Source of the DNA: Pseudoxanthomonas helianthi
GTDB taxonomy: Bacteria > Pseudomonadota > Gammaproteobacteria > Xanthomonadales > Xanthomonadaceae
Assembly: GCF_017939625.1 (NCBI RefSeq)
Contig: NZ_JAGKTC010000001.1
Location: 590,519 to 654,518, forward strand
DNA: 64,000 nt
Reading direction: 5' to 3'
Each line of letters opens with the position of its first letter. Position 1 is the stretch's first letter. Shown here in pieces: positions 32,361 to 40,607 of this stretch. A program made the position numbers and the translations under genes. The notes beneath the pieces were generated by a model. The model did not search any database and was not told where the DNA came from. It saw only the letters and a list, made by a program, of their open reading frames with translations.

Positions 32361-33101
32361 TCAGAACGACGCCTGCAGCGCCGCTTCGATGCGCGAACCG
32401 GCGAAGTCTTCGCCGAAGATGCGTTTCGCGTCCGCGTCCGTCGCGTGCGCAGTCAGGCGTGCCTCGAACGGGGCTTTGAACGCCCAGATCGCGCTCAGCT
32501 GGCCATGCGAGTAGCCGTCTTCGGCGACCACTTCGTCGTCGAGGAAATAGTGGGCGACGACGGCTTCGAAGCGGAACCGATCGTTGACCGGGAACCGGGC
32601 GCCGAGCTGCGTGTACACGCCGCTTCCGTCATAACCCAGCGCTTTGTTCGAATAGCCCGCCGACAGCCAGTAACGGTCCTTGTACGCGAGCGTGCCGTTG
32701 AGTTCGGTCCAGTCCAGATCGACCGTGGTCGACGGATAGCGGTAATGCAACACATTGAGGTCCAGTGCCCAACCATCGCCGACGCGCTTGCCCCAACCGA
32801 TGGTGAAATCCAGTTCGCTGCTGGCATGGGTTTCGGGAGCGAACTCGACGTTCGAGCCCCAGGCCGATGCGTAGAAACCGGAATTGCCGACCACCTTGAC
32901 ACCTGCTTGCACGGCCGGATCGCCGTGCGTCTGCGTGCTGCCGCGCCAGACGTAATCGCTGGTGAGAGCGGCATTGCCGCTTAGTTCGGCGGCATCGGCA
33001 GGCGAAGCCGCCAGGGCCACGACGATGATGCCGATGGCCGTGGCCAAGGGAGCCGCCATCTCCCGGGTGCGGAAAAGGCGGCGGAATCGGGAAAACGACA
33101 T
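32361..33101 (-). CDS. TorF-family outer-membrane porin-like protein
   Basis: A 246-aa exported beta-barrel protein. The N-terminus is basic, then hydrophobic, ending SPADAAEL (cleavage near residue 38). TorF features follow: GNAALTSDYVWRGSTQTHGDPAVQ and repeated amphipathic beta strands, ending in Phe as outer-membrane proteins do. It is the first gene before the kdp genes on the same strand (8 bp to the small ORF). It may be co-transcribed with them and let K+ or solutes across the outer membrane; that link is inferred from position. Confidence 0.8.
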   Translation of the reverse strand: MSFSRFRRLFRTREMAAPLATAIGIIVVALAASPADAAELSGNAALTSDYVWRGSTQTHGDPAVQAGVKVVGNSGFYASAWGSNVEFAPETHASSELDFTIGWGKRVGDGWALDLNVLHYRYPSTTVDLDWTELNGTLAYKDRYWLSAGYSNKALGYDGSGVYTQLGARFPVNDRFRFEAVVAHYFLDDEVVAEDGYSHGQLSAIWAFKAPFEARLTAHATDADAKRIFGEDFAGSRIEAALQASF

Positions 33102-33190
33102 GGGGAATTCGTCCGCGCGGCCGGATCGGCCGACGAAGAAATTTTCCGCGTCGGAGACGTAAAGCCGCCATGCCGCGCAGGCGCCCGCAG

Positions 33191-33212
33191 CGTAAATTCC
33201 GCGTAAATTCCG
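33191..33212. repeat. Tandem 11-bp repeat upstream of torF-kdp
   Basis: CGTAAATTCCG occurs twice head to tail, at 33191-33201 and 33202-33212, about 90-110 bases upstream of torF. In the 305-bp gap 33102-33406 it is the only structured, AT-richer element seen. A repeated regulator site, for example for KdpE, is possible but unproven. Confidence 0.45.
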
Positions 33213-33406
33213 GCGGAAAGCGTTGAGTCATGCGTGGTCCGACGCCCCGCAAGCACGATCAAATGAGCCGTTCGCGCGCCGGAAAAGCGGGACCTGCCAC
33301 ACGTCACGCTTCGGTAACGGCAAGTGTGTTAAGTGGAGGTGCACAACGGCGATTTCACAGCGCCGTCGACCTCGGGCCTCCGTGCAGTCCCTGCCGGTTG
33401 GCCCAC

Positions 33407-33616
33407 ATGAACAATCGCGATCCGGGCACGAGGGAACTCGTGTTCTCCACCTATATTGCTGCGCTCGAGAAAGCCTTCGGCGACGAACCCTGGAATGACA
33501 TCGAAAGATGCGCCGAGCGCATCTGGATGGAGTGTCGCGAAGAGGAAGATGGGGATTGGGAGAGCATCAAGGAGCGCGTGCGGGCGGAATGGCAGCGACG
33601 GCAAGTGCGTTGTTGA
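33407..33616 (+). CDS. Hypothetical 69-aa acidic protein
   Basis: A small, charged, probably helical protein (MNNRDPGTRELVF..., with WNDIERCAERIWMECREEED). I recognise no domain, signal or membrane span. The start at 33407 was chosen because the frame before it is low-quality sequence. It is the first plus-strand gene after the kdp locus and precedes a group of small stress-type genes. Confidence 0.6.
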   Translation: MNNRDPGTRELVFSTYIAALEKAFGDEPWNDIERCAERIWMECREEEDGDWESIKERVRAEWQRRQVRC

Positions 33617-33682
33617 GCCGCGCTCCGAGCTGAAGCCGGTGCTCCCGTGCGCCGGGGCAGGCGAACGCAGGCGCCGGATCGC

Positions 33683-33904
33683 CTACTGGCGCCAGGCTTC
33701 TTCGCTGCGCTGCTCGAAGTGCTGGTAGGCCGTCTTCAATCCGGTCAACACCTCGGCCGAGGTTTCGAACAGGGCTTGCGCCTTCGGGTCGGAGACCTTG
33801 CCGACATCCTCGCGCAGGTGTTCGGTCAGCGCATCGAGCATGCCCTTGATCTTCGCGGTGTGGTGGCGTGGATCGGATTCGGAATATTGCACGGGATCGG
33901 CCAT
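33683..33904 (-). CDS. Hypothetical 73-aa helical protein
   Basis: A short soluble protein predicted mostly helical (HHTAKIKGMLDALTEHLREDV, then a second helix ending HFEQRSEEAWRQ). The GGAG ribosome site is well placed. I recognise no named family. It has the look of small conserved proteins common in Xanthomonadaceae stress regions, which is an impression from gene context only. Confidence 0.65.
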   Translation of the reverse strand: MADPVQYSESDPRHHTAKIKGMLDALTEHLREDVGKVSDPKAQALFETSAEVLTGLKTAYQHFEQRSEEAWRQ

Positions 33905-34076
33905 GACGTTCTCCGCTCTGGATGTCGGGGCATGAGTGTTCGTCCGGGACCGTTAATCCGGAGTGGACCGACCGTGATGAAAGCCCCGGTGTTACCGGTT
34001 CCGATGCGCCTGGCTCACATGATCGCCACGCGCACCGGAAGACAGTGCCGGGAAACCACGACGGACGGAGGCGAGG

Positions 34077-34556
34077 ATGAAATCCCATGAAGACCATGGC
34101 CGCTACGGATCCGCCGCGGGAACAGGCCACTACGCCCGCCTCGCGATCATGGCCGCCCTCTCGTTCATTGCCATGTATGCATTGATGTATGCGATGGTCG
34201 ATGCGCTTGCTAACGTCTACCACAACCTCAACCAGGTCTACATGGCCGGGCTGATGGCGGCGCCGATGGTGCTCATCGAACTGGCGCTGATGCGCTCGAT
34301 GTATCCGCGCAAGGCGCTCAACGCGGCACTGGTTGCAGCGAGCCTCGTCATCATGCTGCTGTGCTGGTGCGGCATCCGCAAGCAGGCCGCGATATCCGAC
34401 CAGCAGTTCCTGCGTTCGATGATCCCGCACCACGCCGGGGCGTTGCTGATGTGCCGGGAAAACAGGCTGACCGATCCGGACCTGCAGCGCCTGTGCCGCG
34501 AGATCGTCGCTTCCCAGCAGTCCGAGATCGGCCTGATGAGATCCAAGTTGCGCTGA
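34077..34556 (+). CDS. DUF305-family membrane-anchored protein
   Basis: A 159-aa protein with three to four N-terminal membrane segments (about 23-110). A short C-terminal DUF305 motif follows: QQFLRSMIPHHAGALLMCREN, with the His pair and Met/Cys that suggest metal (copper) contact. GGAGG lies just upstream. DUF305 proteins are often found with copper or stress genes, but the reaction is unknown. Confidence 0.8.
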   Translation: MKSHEDHGRYGSAAGTGHYARLAIMAALSFIAMYALMYAMVDALANVYHNLNQVYMAGLMAAPMVLIELALMRSMYPRKALNAALVAASLVIMLLCWCGIRKQAAISDQQFLRSMIPHHAGALLMCRENRLTDPDLQRLCREIVASQQSEIGLMRSKLR

Positions 34557-34707
34557 TTCCGGCGCCGTATCGGAAGGCGGCAGCGACGAACTCGGCCAAG
34601 CCCGGAAACAAGTCAGGCGACAGCCGCCCGGACGACGAGATGCCGGGCGGTGCCGCCTGTATCCGCCCGGAAAGGGCGGAAGAACAACTCCTCATGCAAA
34701 CGACGGA

Positions 34708-35103
34708 TCAGGGTTTGCTCGGATCCTTCTTGCCATCGTCGTTGTTGGTCTTTCCGTCGCTCGCGGCGTTGGCCTCTTCGGCAGCATCCTGAGCCTGTTT
34801 CGCTGCATCTGCCGACTGCTCGGCGGAATCGGCCATATCGTCGCGGCGCGTGGCGTCGCCAGCGGTCGCATTGCCGGCCGCCGTACTCGCGGCATCGGCC
34901 GAAGCCGCCGCTGCGTCGGCTGCCGTCTGCGCCGCATCGGCTGCGGCCGCGTCGCCAGTCGCGGCGGCATTGCTCGCCGCCTGTTGCGCTTCGCCCGCCG
35001 ATTGCTGGGCTTCGTTCGCGGAATCCGCTGCCTGTTGACCCTTGTTGCAGGCCGCAAGCGCGAGCCCGAGTGCCACGACGAGCAGAGCCTTGTTGAAGTT
35101 CAT
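34708..35103 (-). CDS. Ala-rich lipoprotein
   Basis: A 131-aa lipoprotein. The signal MNFNKALLVVALGLALAAC ends in a lipobox with Cys19. The rest is a long Ala/Asp/Gln repetitive helix, likely a coiled coil, ending in a charged tail. AGGAG supports the start at 35103. Such proteins resemble Lpp-like or periplasmic coiled-coil spacers; no function is known. The 151-bp gap 34557-34707 holds nothing recognisable. Confidence 0.75.
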   Translation of the reverse strand: MNFNKALLVVALGLALAACNKGQQAADSANEAQQSAGEAQQAASNAAATGDAAAADAAQTAADAAAASADAASTAAGNATAGDATRRDDMADSAEQSADAAKQAQDAAEEANAASDGKTNNDDGKKDPSKP

Positions 35104-35352
35104 GACGTTCTCCTGTGGTTGCCTTTGCGGCCGCTCCATACTCGGGGGCGCCATGTCGACAGGATGAGAAATTGCCCGGCGGCCGTATTCAGCTTGGGGG
35201 ATCCGCGGCACGGGACTCGTGTTTCTCCTGCCAGGCAGTTCCGTCTTGCCCGCGCCTGATCGCCGCGCGCCAGGTTATTGCCATTGTTTTTCGCGGGGGC
35301 TTTGCAAGCCGGATGGCACGATCGACGCGGTTGGCAGAGAAGGAGACACCTC

Positions 35353-35814
35353 ATGAAAACCGCACTCAGGCTGATCGCGGGATTCGCCGCGGGCGCCGCC
35401 GTCATGTACTGGCTGGATCCGGTCGCCGGGCGGCGTCGCCGCGCCCTGGCGCGCGATCAGGGTTCGGCGGTGGGCCGCAAGGCCAAGCATTTCGCCGAAG
35501 CCAGGTCGCGGCGCGCGGCGAACCGGATGCTGGGCGTGCTGGCCAGGGCGCGATCGCGTCTTTCCCACCAGCCGATAGACGACGACACCCTGCAGGCGCG
35601 CATCCGTGCCCGGCTCGGCCACATCGTCGAGCACCCCGGCGCCGTGGAAGTGAAGGTGAACGACGGGCATGTCGAACTGACCGGCAGCGCCTCCACGAGC
35701 GAGGTGGACGAGCTGGTGGACAGCGTGGCCGCGATGCAGGGCGTGGAAGGCATCAATTACCGGTTCTCGATGCACGAGGCGGAGGACGCCCGGCCGCCGT
35801 CGGCCCAGCACTGA
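35353..35814 (+). CDS. BON-domain membrane-anchored protein
   Basis: A 153-aa protein. It has a short N-terminal hydrophobic segment (RLIAGFAAGAAVMYWLDP), a very basic stretch (GRRRRALARDQ), then one BON domain (about 75-143: DDDTLQARIRARLGHIVEHPGAVEVKVNDGHVELTGSA). BON domains bind membranes or phospholipids and occur in osmotic-shock proteins such as OsmY. AGGAG marks the start. It ends one base before the convergent DUF6496 gene. Confidence 0.82.
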   Translation: MKTALRLIAGFAAGAAVMYWLDPVAGRRRRALARDQGSAVGRKAKHFAEARSRRAANRMLGVLARARSRLSHQPIDDDTLQARIRARLGHIVEHPGAVEVKVNDGHVELTGSASTSEVDELVDSVAAMQGVEGINYRFSMHEAEDARPPSAQH

Positions 35815-36324
35815 TCAGCCCGAACGTTTCGCGCGCGTGCGCGCCGCCTTCTTGGCCGCTTCCGAGCGGCCCTTGGCGCCTTTGGTGCGAGCTGCCTTCT
35901 TGGCCGCCGCCGAACGATCCGCGGCGCTGCGCTTGCGCGCGGCGGATTTGGCCTGGCGCCCCAGGGCGCGTTTCGATGCGGCGGAAGAACCTTCCCGTTC
36001 GAGCGCCTCGCTCGTCGCATGCGAGCGGGTCCGCGAGACCTTCTTCGCCGACTTCCCGGATTTCTTGCCCGCTTCCAGGTCCTTCTTGGCCTTTTGCCGG
36101 GTCTTGGCGCTGCTCTTGCCCTTTTCCGGTGGCGGCAGATCGACGCCTGCGCGGCGGGCCTTGGACAGGCCGATCGCGATCGCCTGCTTGGCGGAGCGGG
36201 CACCGTGCTTGCCTTCGCGGATGTGCTCCATCTCTTCGTGCACGAATTCCCCTGCCTGGGTGCTGGCCGACTTGCCCTCGCGCTTGTCCTGCCTGGCGCG
36301 CTTGACGGTTTTTTTCTCGGGCAT
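35815..36324 (-). CDS. DUF6496-domain Lys/Arg/Ala-rich protein
   Basis: A 169-aa very basic protein. The N-terminal DUF6496 part (about 1-62: TQAGEFVHEEMEHIREGKHGARS, KQAIAIGLSKARRAGV) is followed by a repetitive Ser/Ala/Lys/Arg tail with repeated AAKKAART units. That tail resembles histone-H1-like tails, so DNA binding is plausible. AGGAG precedes the start. Confidence 0.8.
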   Translation of the reverse strand: MPEKKTVKRARQDKREGKSASTQAGEFVHEEMEHIREGKHGARSAKQAIAIGLSKARRAGVDLPPPEKGKSSAKTRQKAKKDLEAGKKSGKSAKKVSRTRSHATSEALEREGSSAASKRALGRQAKSAARKRSAADRSAAAKKAARTKGAKGRSEAAKKAARTRAKRSG

Positions 36325-36425
36325 GACCGATCTCCTGCGAGGGATGACACGGGAAAACTATTCGCGGTTCGGTTACCGGCGGGAGAAAAGTCCCGTGAAC
36401 ACGGCACGCCTCGCCACAGTCGGCA

Positions 36426-37724
36426 TTAATTCGCGGCGGAGACGCGCCAGATCCGGTTGCCCACATCGTCGGCTACCAGCAATGCGCCGTCGGCGGCGAC
36501 TGCTACGCCGACCGGACGGCCGCGTGCGTGGCCTTGCTGATCGAGGAACCCCGTCAACACGTCGCGTGGCGATCCCTGCGGTTTGCCGTTTTCGAACGAT
36601 ACGAACACGACCTTGTAGCCGCTGAACTCACGCCGGTTCCAGGAGCCGTGTTCGCCGATGAAGGCGCCCCGTTCGTAGCCGGGCAGGCGCGCTCCCTGCG
36701 CGAAGGCCAATCCCAGGGCAGCGACGTGCGAGCCGAGCGAATAGTCCGGCGGAATCGCCCGCGCGACCAGCTCGGGCCGCTGCGGCTGCACGCGTTGGTC
36801 GATGTGCTGGCCGTAGTAACTGTAGGGCCAGCCATAGAACGCACCGCGCTTCACCGAAGTCAGGTAATCGGGAACGAGCTCATCGCCGAGTTCGTCGCGT
36901 TCGTTCACCACCGTCCACAGTTCGCCGGTTGCCGGCTCCCACGCCAGGCCGACCGGATTGCGCAGGCCGGAGGCGAATATCCGCCGCGCACCCGTCGCGA
37001 CATCGATCTCGAGGATGTTGGCCCGCTCGGTTTCCTCGTCCATTCCGTTTTCGGCCGCATTGCTGTTGGAACCCACGCCCACGTACAGATGCCGGCCGTC
37101 GCGGCTGGCGAGCAGGCTCTTGGTCCAGTGGTGATTGCGCGGCCCGCCCGGCAGGTCGGCCAGCTTGCGGGGCGGCTCCGTGATCGAGTCCATGCCCGGC
37201 TTCCATGCGACGCTGACCACGGAATCGGCATTCGCCACGTACAGGCGATCGCCGACCAGCGCCATGCCGAACGGCGAATGCAGCCCTTCGAGCAGAACGC
37301 TGCGCGTTTCGGCAATACCATCGCCATCCGCATCGCGCAGCAACGTGATGCGGTTCGCGCTGTCCGCCGCCGCGCCTGCACGGCCCATGACTTTTTTCAT
37401 GACCCACACACGCAGGCCTTTCTCCGCCGGCTTGGGCGGCGCGTTGGTTTCGGCCACCAGCACATCACCGTTCGGCAGCACGTACAGCCAGCGCGGATGG
37501 TCGAGGTCCTGGGCGAACGCCTGCACCTTGAGTCCAGGCGCCGCGACCGGCGCTTCGCCGGCCGTCCAGCCCTTGGCCGGCGCCACGTGGACGATGGGAA
37601 ACACATGCTTCTTCTCCGGCGCGGGCAGGACCGGATTCGCCCCCGTCTGCTGCTGCGCCCCGGCTTCGCCGGCCAGCAGCATCCATCCCAGCGCAAGCGC
37701 CGCCAACCCTCGGGAGGAACTCAT
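36426..37724 (-). CDS. Exported PQQ-dependent-type sugar dehydrogenase
   Basis: A 432-aa periplasmic beta-propeller protein of the soluble glucose/sorbosone dehydrogenase type. A signal peptide (to about residue 23, AGEAGAQ) is followed by propeller blades: HPRWLYVLPNGDVLVAETN, LVGDRLYVANAD, HLYVGVGSNSN, RNPVGLAWEPATGELW, GEHGSWNRREFSGYKVVFV and GRPVGVAVAADGALLVADD. The family oxidises sugars with PQQ, but several members bind no PQQ, and no PQQ synthesis gene is in the window. GGAGG precedes the start at 37724. Confidence 0.85.
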   Translation of the reverse strand: MSSSRGLAALALGWMLLAGEAGAQQQTGANPVLPAPEKKHVFPIVHVAPAKGWTAGEAPVAAPGLKVQAFAQDLDHPRWLYVLPNGDVLVAETNAPPKPAEKGLRVWVMKKVMGRAGAAADSANRITLLRDADGDGIAETRSVLLEGLHSPFGMALVGDRLYVANADSVVSVAWKPGMDSITEPPRKLADLPGGPRNHHWTKSLLASRDGRHLYVGVGSNSNAAENGMDEETERANILEIDVATGARRIFASGLRNPVGLAWEPATGELWTVVNERDELGDELVPDYLTSVKRGAFYGWPYSYYGQHIDQRVQPQRPELVARAIPPDYSLGSHVAALGLAFAQGARLPGYERGAFIGEHGSWNRREFSGYKVVFVSFENGKPQGSPRDVLTGFLDQQGHARGRPVGVAVAADGALLVADDVGNRIWRVSAAN

Positions 37725-37770
37725 GCCGCACCTCCGATACGGATCGCTCGTTGCGTACGTCGCGCAACCG

Positions 37771-37953
37771 CTAGCGATGATCGCGATGGCCGTGGCCGGA
37801 CTTCTTGCCGCCGCCGTCCTGCTTGTTGACCGTCGCCCAGGCGATCCGTTCGGCGGTTTCCTTGCTCTTGCCCGCCGCTTCCTGGCGGTGCTCGATGTGC
37901 TTCGCCTGGCGTTTCTGTTTGTCCGAATAGCTGGATTTGTCTCCGCGGGACAT
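37771..37953 (-). CDS. Small conserved basic protein (60 aa)
   Basis: A 60-aa hydrophilic protein beginning MSRGDKSSYSDKQKRQAKHI and containing RIAWATVNKQDGGGKKSGHG. This matches a small family often labelled plasmid-stabilisation protein in databases without experimental basis. GGAG is well placed. It probably precedes the sugar dehydrogenase in one transcript (46-bp gap). Function is unknown. Confidence 0.75.
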   Translation of the reverse strand: MSRGDKSSYSDKQKRQAKHIEHRQEAAGKSKETAERIAWATVNKQDGGGKKSGHGHRDHR

Positions 37954-38075
37954 TGCGCATCTCCGCTACGTCGGCAATCGCCGACGCAGGAATGGTGAGC
38001 TTCCCGTTGTGATACGCGCGTCAAGCGGATGTTGGGGTTTAACGACCTCTCCATCGAACGCGACCTATCTTTCCG

Positions 38076-39689
38076 ATGAATCCACCGGAACCGCTCATTC
38101 GTTCGTCCATGCGCCCCCACGACACGGTCATCTACCAGATCGATCCGCGCCTGTTCCGCGACGCGAACGGGCATGGCTGGGGCACGCTGGACGGCATCAC
38201 CGAGAAACTCGATTACCTGGCCTGGCTCGGCGCAACGGTGATATGGCTGCTGCCGTTCTATCGTTCCGGCGACCGGGATGGCGGCTACGACGTCGTCGAT
38301 CATTGCGCCATCGATCCGCGCCTCGGCGACGAGGCGAGTTTCGATCGGCTGGTGCGCGCCGCCGAGCGGCGTGGATTGCGCGTGGTGACCGAATTGGTGA
38401 TGCAGCACACCTCCGATCGCCACCCCTGGTTCCAGGCGGCCCAGCGCGACAGGAAATCGCCCTATCGCGACTACTACATCTGGCGCGACCAACCCGAGGC
38501 GGACGGATCCAAGCCGATCTTTCCGCCCATCGAATCGGGCGTGTGGCGCTGGGACGCGATCGCGGGGCAATACTATCGGCACCGGTTCTACGCCCATGAG
38601 CCCGATCTCGAACTCGCCACCCCGCAGGTACGCGAGGAGGCGCGGCGGATCATGCGCCACTGGCTGGACCGCGGCGTCGCCGGCTTCCGCGTCGATGCGA
38701 TTCCCTACATGGTCGAGCGCGCCGCCCGGGCCGACCCGGAAGACGGCGGCCGCTGGCTGTTGCGGGAAATGAATGCAGAGGCGCGGCGCGCGCGCAGCGA
38801 CCCCGTGCTGATCGGGGAAGCCGACATCGCGGCAGGCGAATACGGCACCTATCTCGACGACGGCAGGCGCCTGACCCACGTGCTGGACTTCCACCTGAAC
38901 AACCATCTGTTCCTGGTGCTGGCCCGGCAGGACGCGAGCGAACTCGCCCGAACGCTGGCCGAGTACGGCGAGGACGCGCCCGCCGCGCGGCGCGTGGCCT
39001 GGCTGCGCAACAACGACGAACTCGACCTGGAACAGCTCAGTCCCGAGGAACGCAAGGAGGTCATGGACGCGTTCGCGCCCGAACCGTGGATGCAGCTCTA
39101 CCATCGCGGCATCCGACGCCGCCTCGCGCCGATGCTGGACGGCGACCCGCAGCGCATCTCGATGACGCATGCCCTGCTCTTCTCGCTCGGCCAGATTCCC
39201 GTGCTGCGTTTCGGCGACGAAATCGGCGTGGGCGATGAACTGGAATTTCCGGAGCGCGAATCCGGCCGCACGCCGATGCAATGGCATGCGGGGACGCATG
39301 CCGGTTTCACCGACGGACCGGCGCCCTGGCGCAAGCCGATCGCGGGCGGTCGTTATGGCTACGAACGGCTCAACGTGCGCGCACAGAGGCAGCAGAACGA
39401 TTCCCTGCTGTCGCGGATACGCCGCCTGCTGCATGCCCGTCGCCACTGCGAAGCGCTGTCGCAGGCTCCGCGGATCGTCGATGTCGGCAACCGGGCGGTA
39501 TTCGCGGCGCTGTTCGAGCACAACGGGAGCCGGCTGCTCGCCCTGGTCAACGTTTCCGCCGACGCGCAGCGGATCGCCCTGCCCGGCGGGTCAGGCGATT
39601 TTCAGGTTGAACTGGCGAGCGATGTCGACTTTCCAGATCCGGCCAGTGCGCGGCTCAGCGCCTACGGTTACGCCTGGTTGAGCGCCTGA
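38076..39689 (+). CDS. TreS-like GH13 alpha-glucan/trehalose enzyme with altered motifs
   Basis: A 537-aa GH13 protein closest in layout to trehalose synthase (GH13_16): TVIYQIDPRLFRDANG, GITEKLDYLAWLGATVIWLLPFY, the nucleophile Asp in GFRVDAIPYM (D207), acid/base Glu in LIGEADI (E248) and third acid in RNNDELDLE (D314). Two usually strict residues differ: QH replaces NH in the first conserved region (ELVMQHTSD), and Asn313 replaces the His of the NHD motif. No signal peptide, so cytoplasmic. The predicted role is trehalose/maltose metabolism under stress; the substitutions make the reaction uncertain. Confidence 0.8.
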   Translation: MNPPEPLIRSSMRPHDTVIYQIDPRLFRDANGHGWGTLDGITEKLDYLAWLGATVIWLLPFYRSGDRDGGYDVVDHCAIDPRLGDEASFDRLVRAAERRGLRVVTELVMQHTSDRHPWFQAAQRDRKSPYRDYYIWRDQPEADGSKPIFPPIESGVWRWDAIAGQYYRHRFYAHEPDLELATPQVREEARRIMRHWLDRGVAGFRVDAIPYMVERAARADPEDGGRWLLREMNAEARRARSDPVLIGEADIAAGEYGTYLDDGRRLTHVLDFHLNNHLFLVLARQDASELARTLAEYGEDAPAARRVAWLRNNDELDLEQLSPEERKEVMDAFAPEPWMQLYHRGIRRRLAPMLDGDPQRISMTHALLFSLGQIPVLRFGDEIGVGDELEFPERESGRTPMQWHAGTHAGFTDGPAPWRKPIAGGRYGYERLNVRAQRQQNDSLLSRIRRLLHARRHCEALSQAPRIVDVGNRAVFAALFEHNGSRLLALVNVSADAQRIALPGGSGDFQVELASDVDFPDPASARLSAYGYAWLSA

Positions 39690-39857
39690 CGCAGGGCGGA
39701 CCGGCTCTTGCGCAACGCGTTCGTGAAATCGGCGTCTCCGGCCGAATCCGCCGCTTTTCTCGCGAGCTTACGGATATGACCCGAAACTGGATATCCACGT
39801 TCACCCAGGAAGGCCGCATGAGCCCTCGAACCCGGCCGCAGCCACGACCCGCAAGCC

Positions 39858-40466
39858 ATGTCCATTGCCGGACCTGCGAATAGTCATCCGGACCTGCAGC
39901 GACTGCCCTCGCTGGAATCGTTGCCCTTCTGGATCCGCGACTGGGTCACCGTGATCGCGCCGTTGGGCGAGGCCCTGCTGATCCTCGGCGTGGCCTGGGT
40001 GCTGCGCACGTTCCTGCGCAAGGTCGTCCAGTGGATCTGCGAACGCTACGAAATGTCCCCGGAAATGGCGGTCGGCGCGCGCAGGGTGTCCGGCTTCCTG
40101 GTCTATACCGCCGCCTTGCTGCTGATCCTGGAGCGGATGGGCGTGTCGCGCGCGTCGTTGTGGACCGCGCTGACCGGGTTCACCGCCGTCGCCGCCATCG
40201 CCTTCTTCGCCGCCTGGAGCGTGTTGTCGAACGTGTTCTGCACCTTGCTGATCCTGGTGATCCGGCCGTTCCGCCTGCACGACCACATCGAACTGATCGA
40301 GAACGGCGAAAAGCCCGGCATGCAGGGCCGCGTGATCGACGTCAACTTCATCTACACGACCCTGCAGGAAACCCGCGCCGATGGCGAGGACATCACCCTG
40401 CAGATACCGAACAGCCAGTTCTTCCAGCGGACGATACGGCGCTGGCGTGGGACCTCGTCGTCCTGA
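39858..40466 (+). CDS. Short MscS-family mechanosensitive channel protein
   Basis: A 202-aa membrane protein. It has three hydrophobic segments (about 30-55, 75-95 and 105-130). A pore/beta-domain region follows: WSVLSNVFCTLLILVIRPFRLHDHIELIE, then GRVIDVNFIYTTLQETRADGEDITLQIPNSQFFQRTIRRW, the MscS beta-domain signature. The large C-terminal alpha/beta cage domain is missing, as in other short members, so it is probably complete. The likely role is release of solutes on hypo-osmotic shock. The 168-bp gap before it holds nothing obvious. Confidence 0.82.
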   Translation: MSIAGPANSHPDLQRLPSLESLPFWIRDWVTVIAPLGEALLILGVAWVLRTFLRKVVQWICERYEMSPEMAVGARRVSGFLVYTAALLLILERMGVSRASLWTALTGFTAVAAIAFFAAWSVLSNVFCTLLILVIRPFRLHDHIELIENGEKPGMQGRVIDVNFIYTTLQETRADGEDITLQIPNSQFFQRTIRRWRGTSSS

Positions 40467-40508
40467 ACGCCGACTTGCGCCGTGAAAACCTTTTCCGTTT
40501 CGCGGCGG

Positions 40509-40548
40509 TCCTCGACAAGGCGATTCTCGACAAGGCGCTCCTCGACAA
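40509..40548. repeat. 15-bp tandem repeat downstream of the MscS gene
   Basis: The 15-base unit TCCTCGACAAGGCGA is followed by TTCTCGACAAGGCGC and by ten bases of a third unit. It lies in the 141-bp gap before the FAD/Rieske gene. No function is evident. Confidence 0.7.
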
Positions 40549-40607
40549 CATGTTTCGCATTGTATTGACCCTGCGGTGCTTAAGTTCGTCCGCACAGGAG
40601 GCCTCAC

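Noticed and set aside
33230-33406. N-terminal extension of the 69-aa gene
   Set aside because: The extension is Arg/Ser/Pro-rich without features and covers the regulatory gap; the internal ATG gives a compact acidic protein.
35290-35340. TGGCACG near 35314 as a third sigma-54 promoter
   Set aside because: The -12 element (TTGC) is not at the required spacing.
37725-39521. Upstream extension of the sugar dehydrogenase frame
   Set aside because: It runs under the GH13 gene and a small gene. The GGAGG at 37724 and the signal peptide define the true start.
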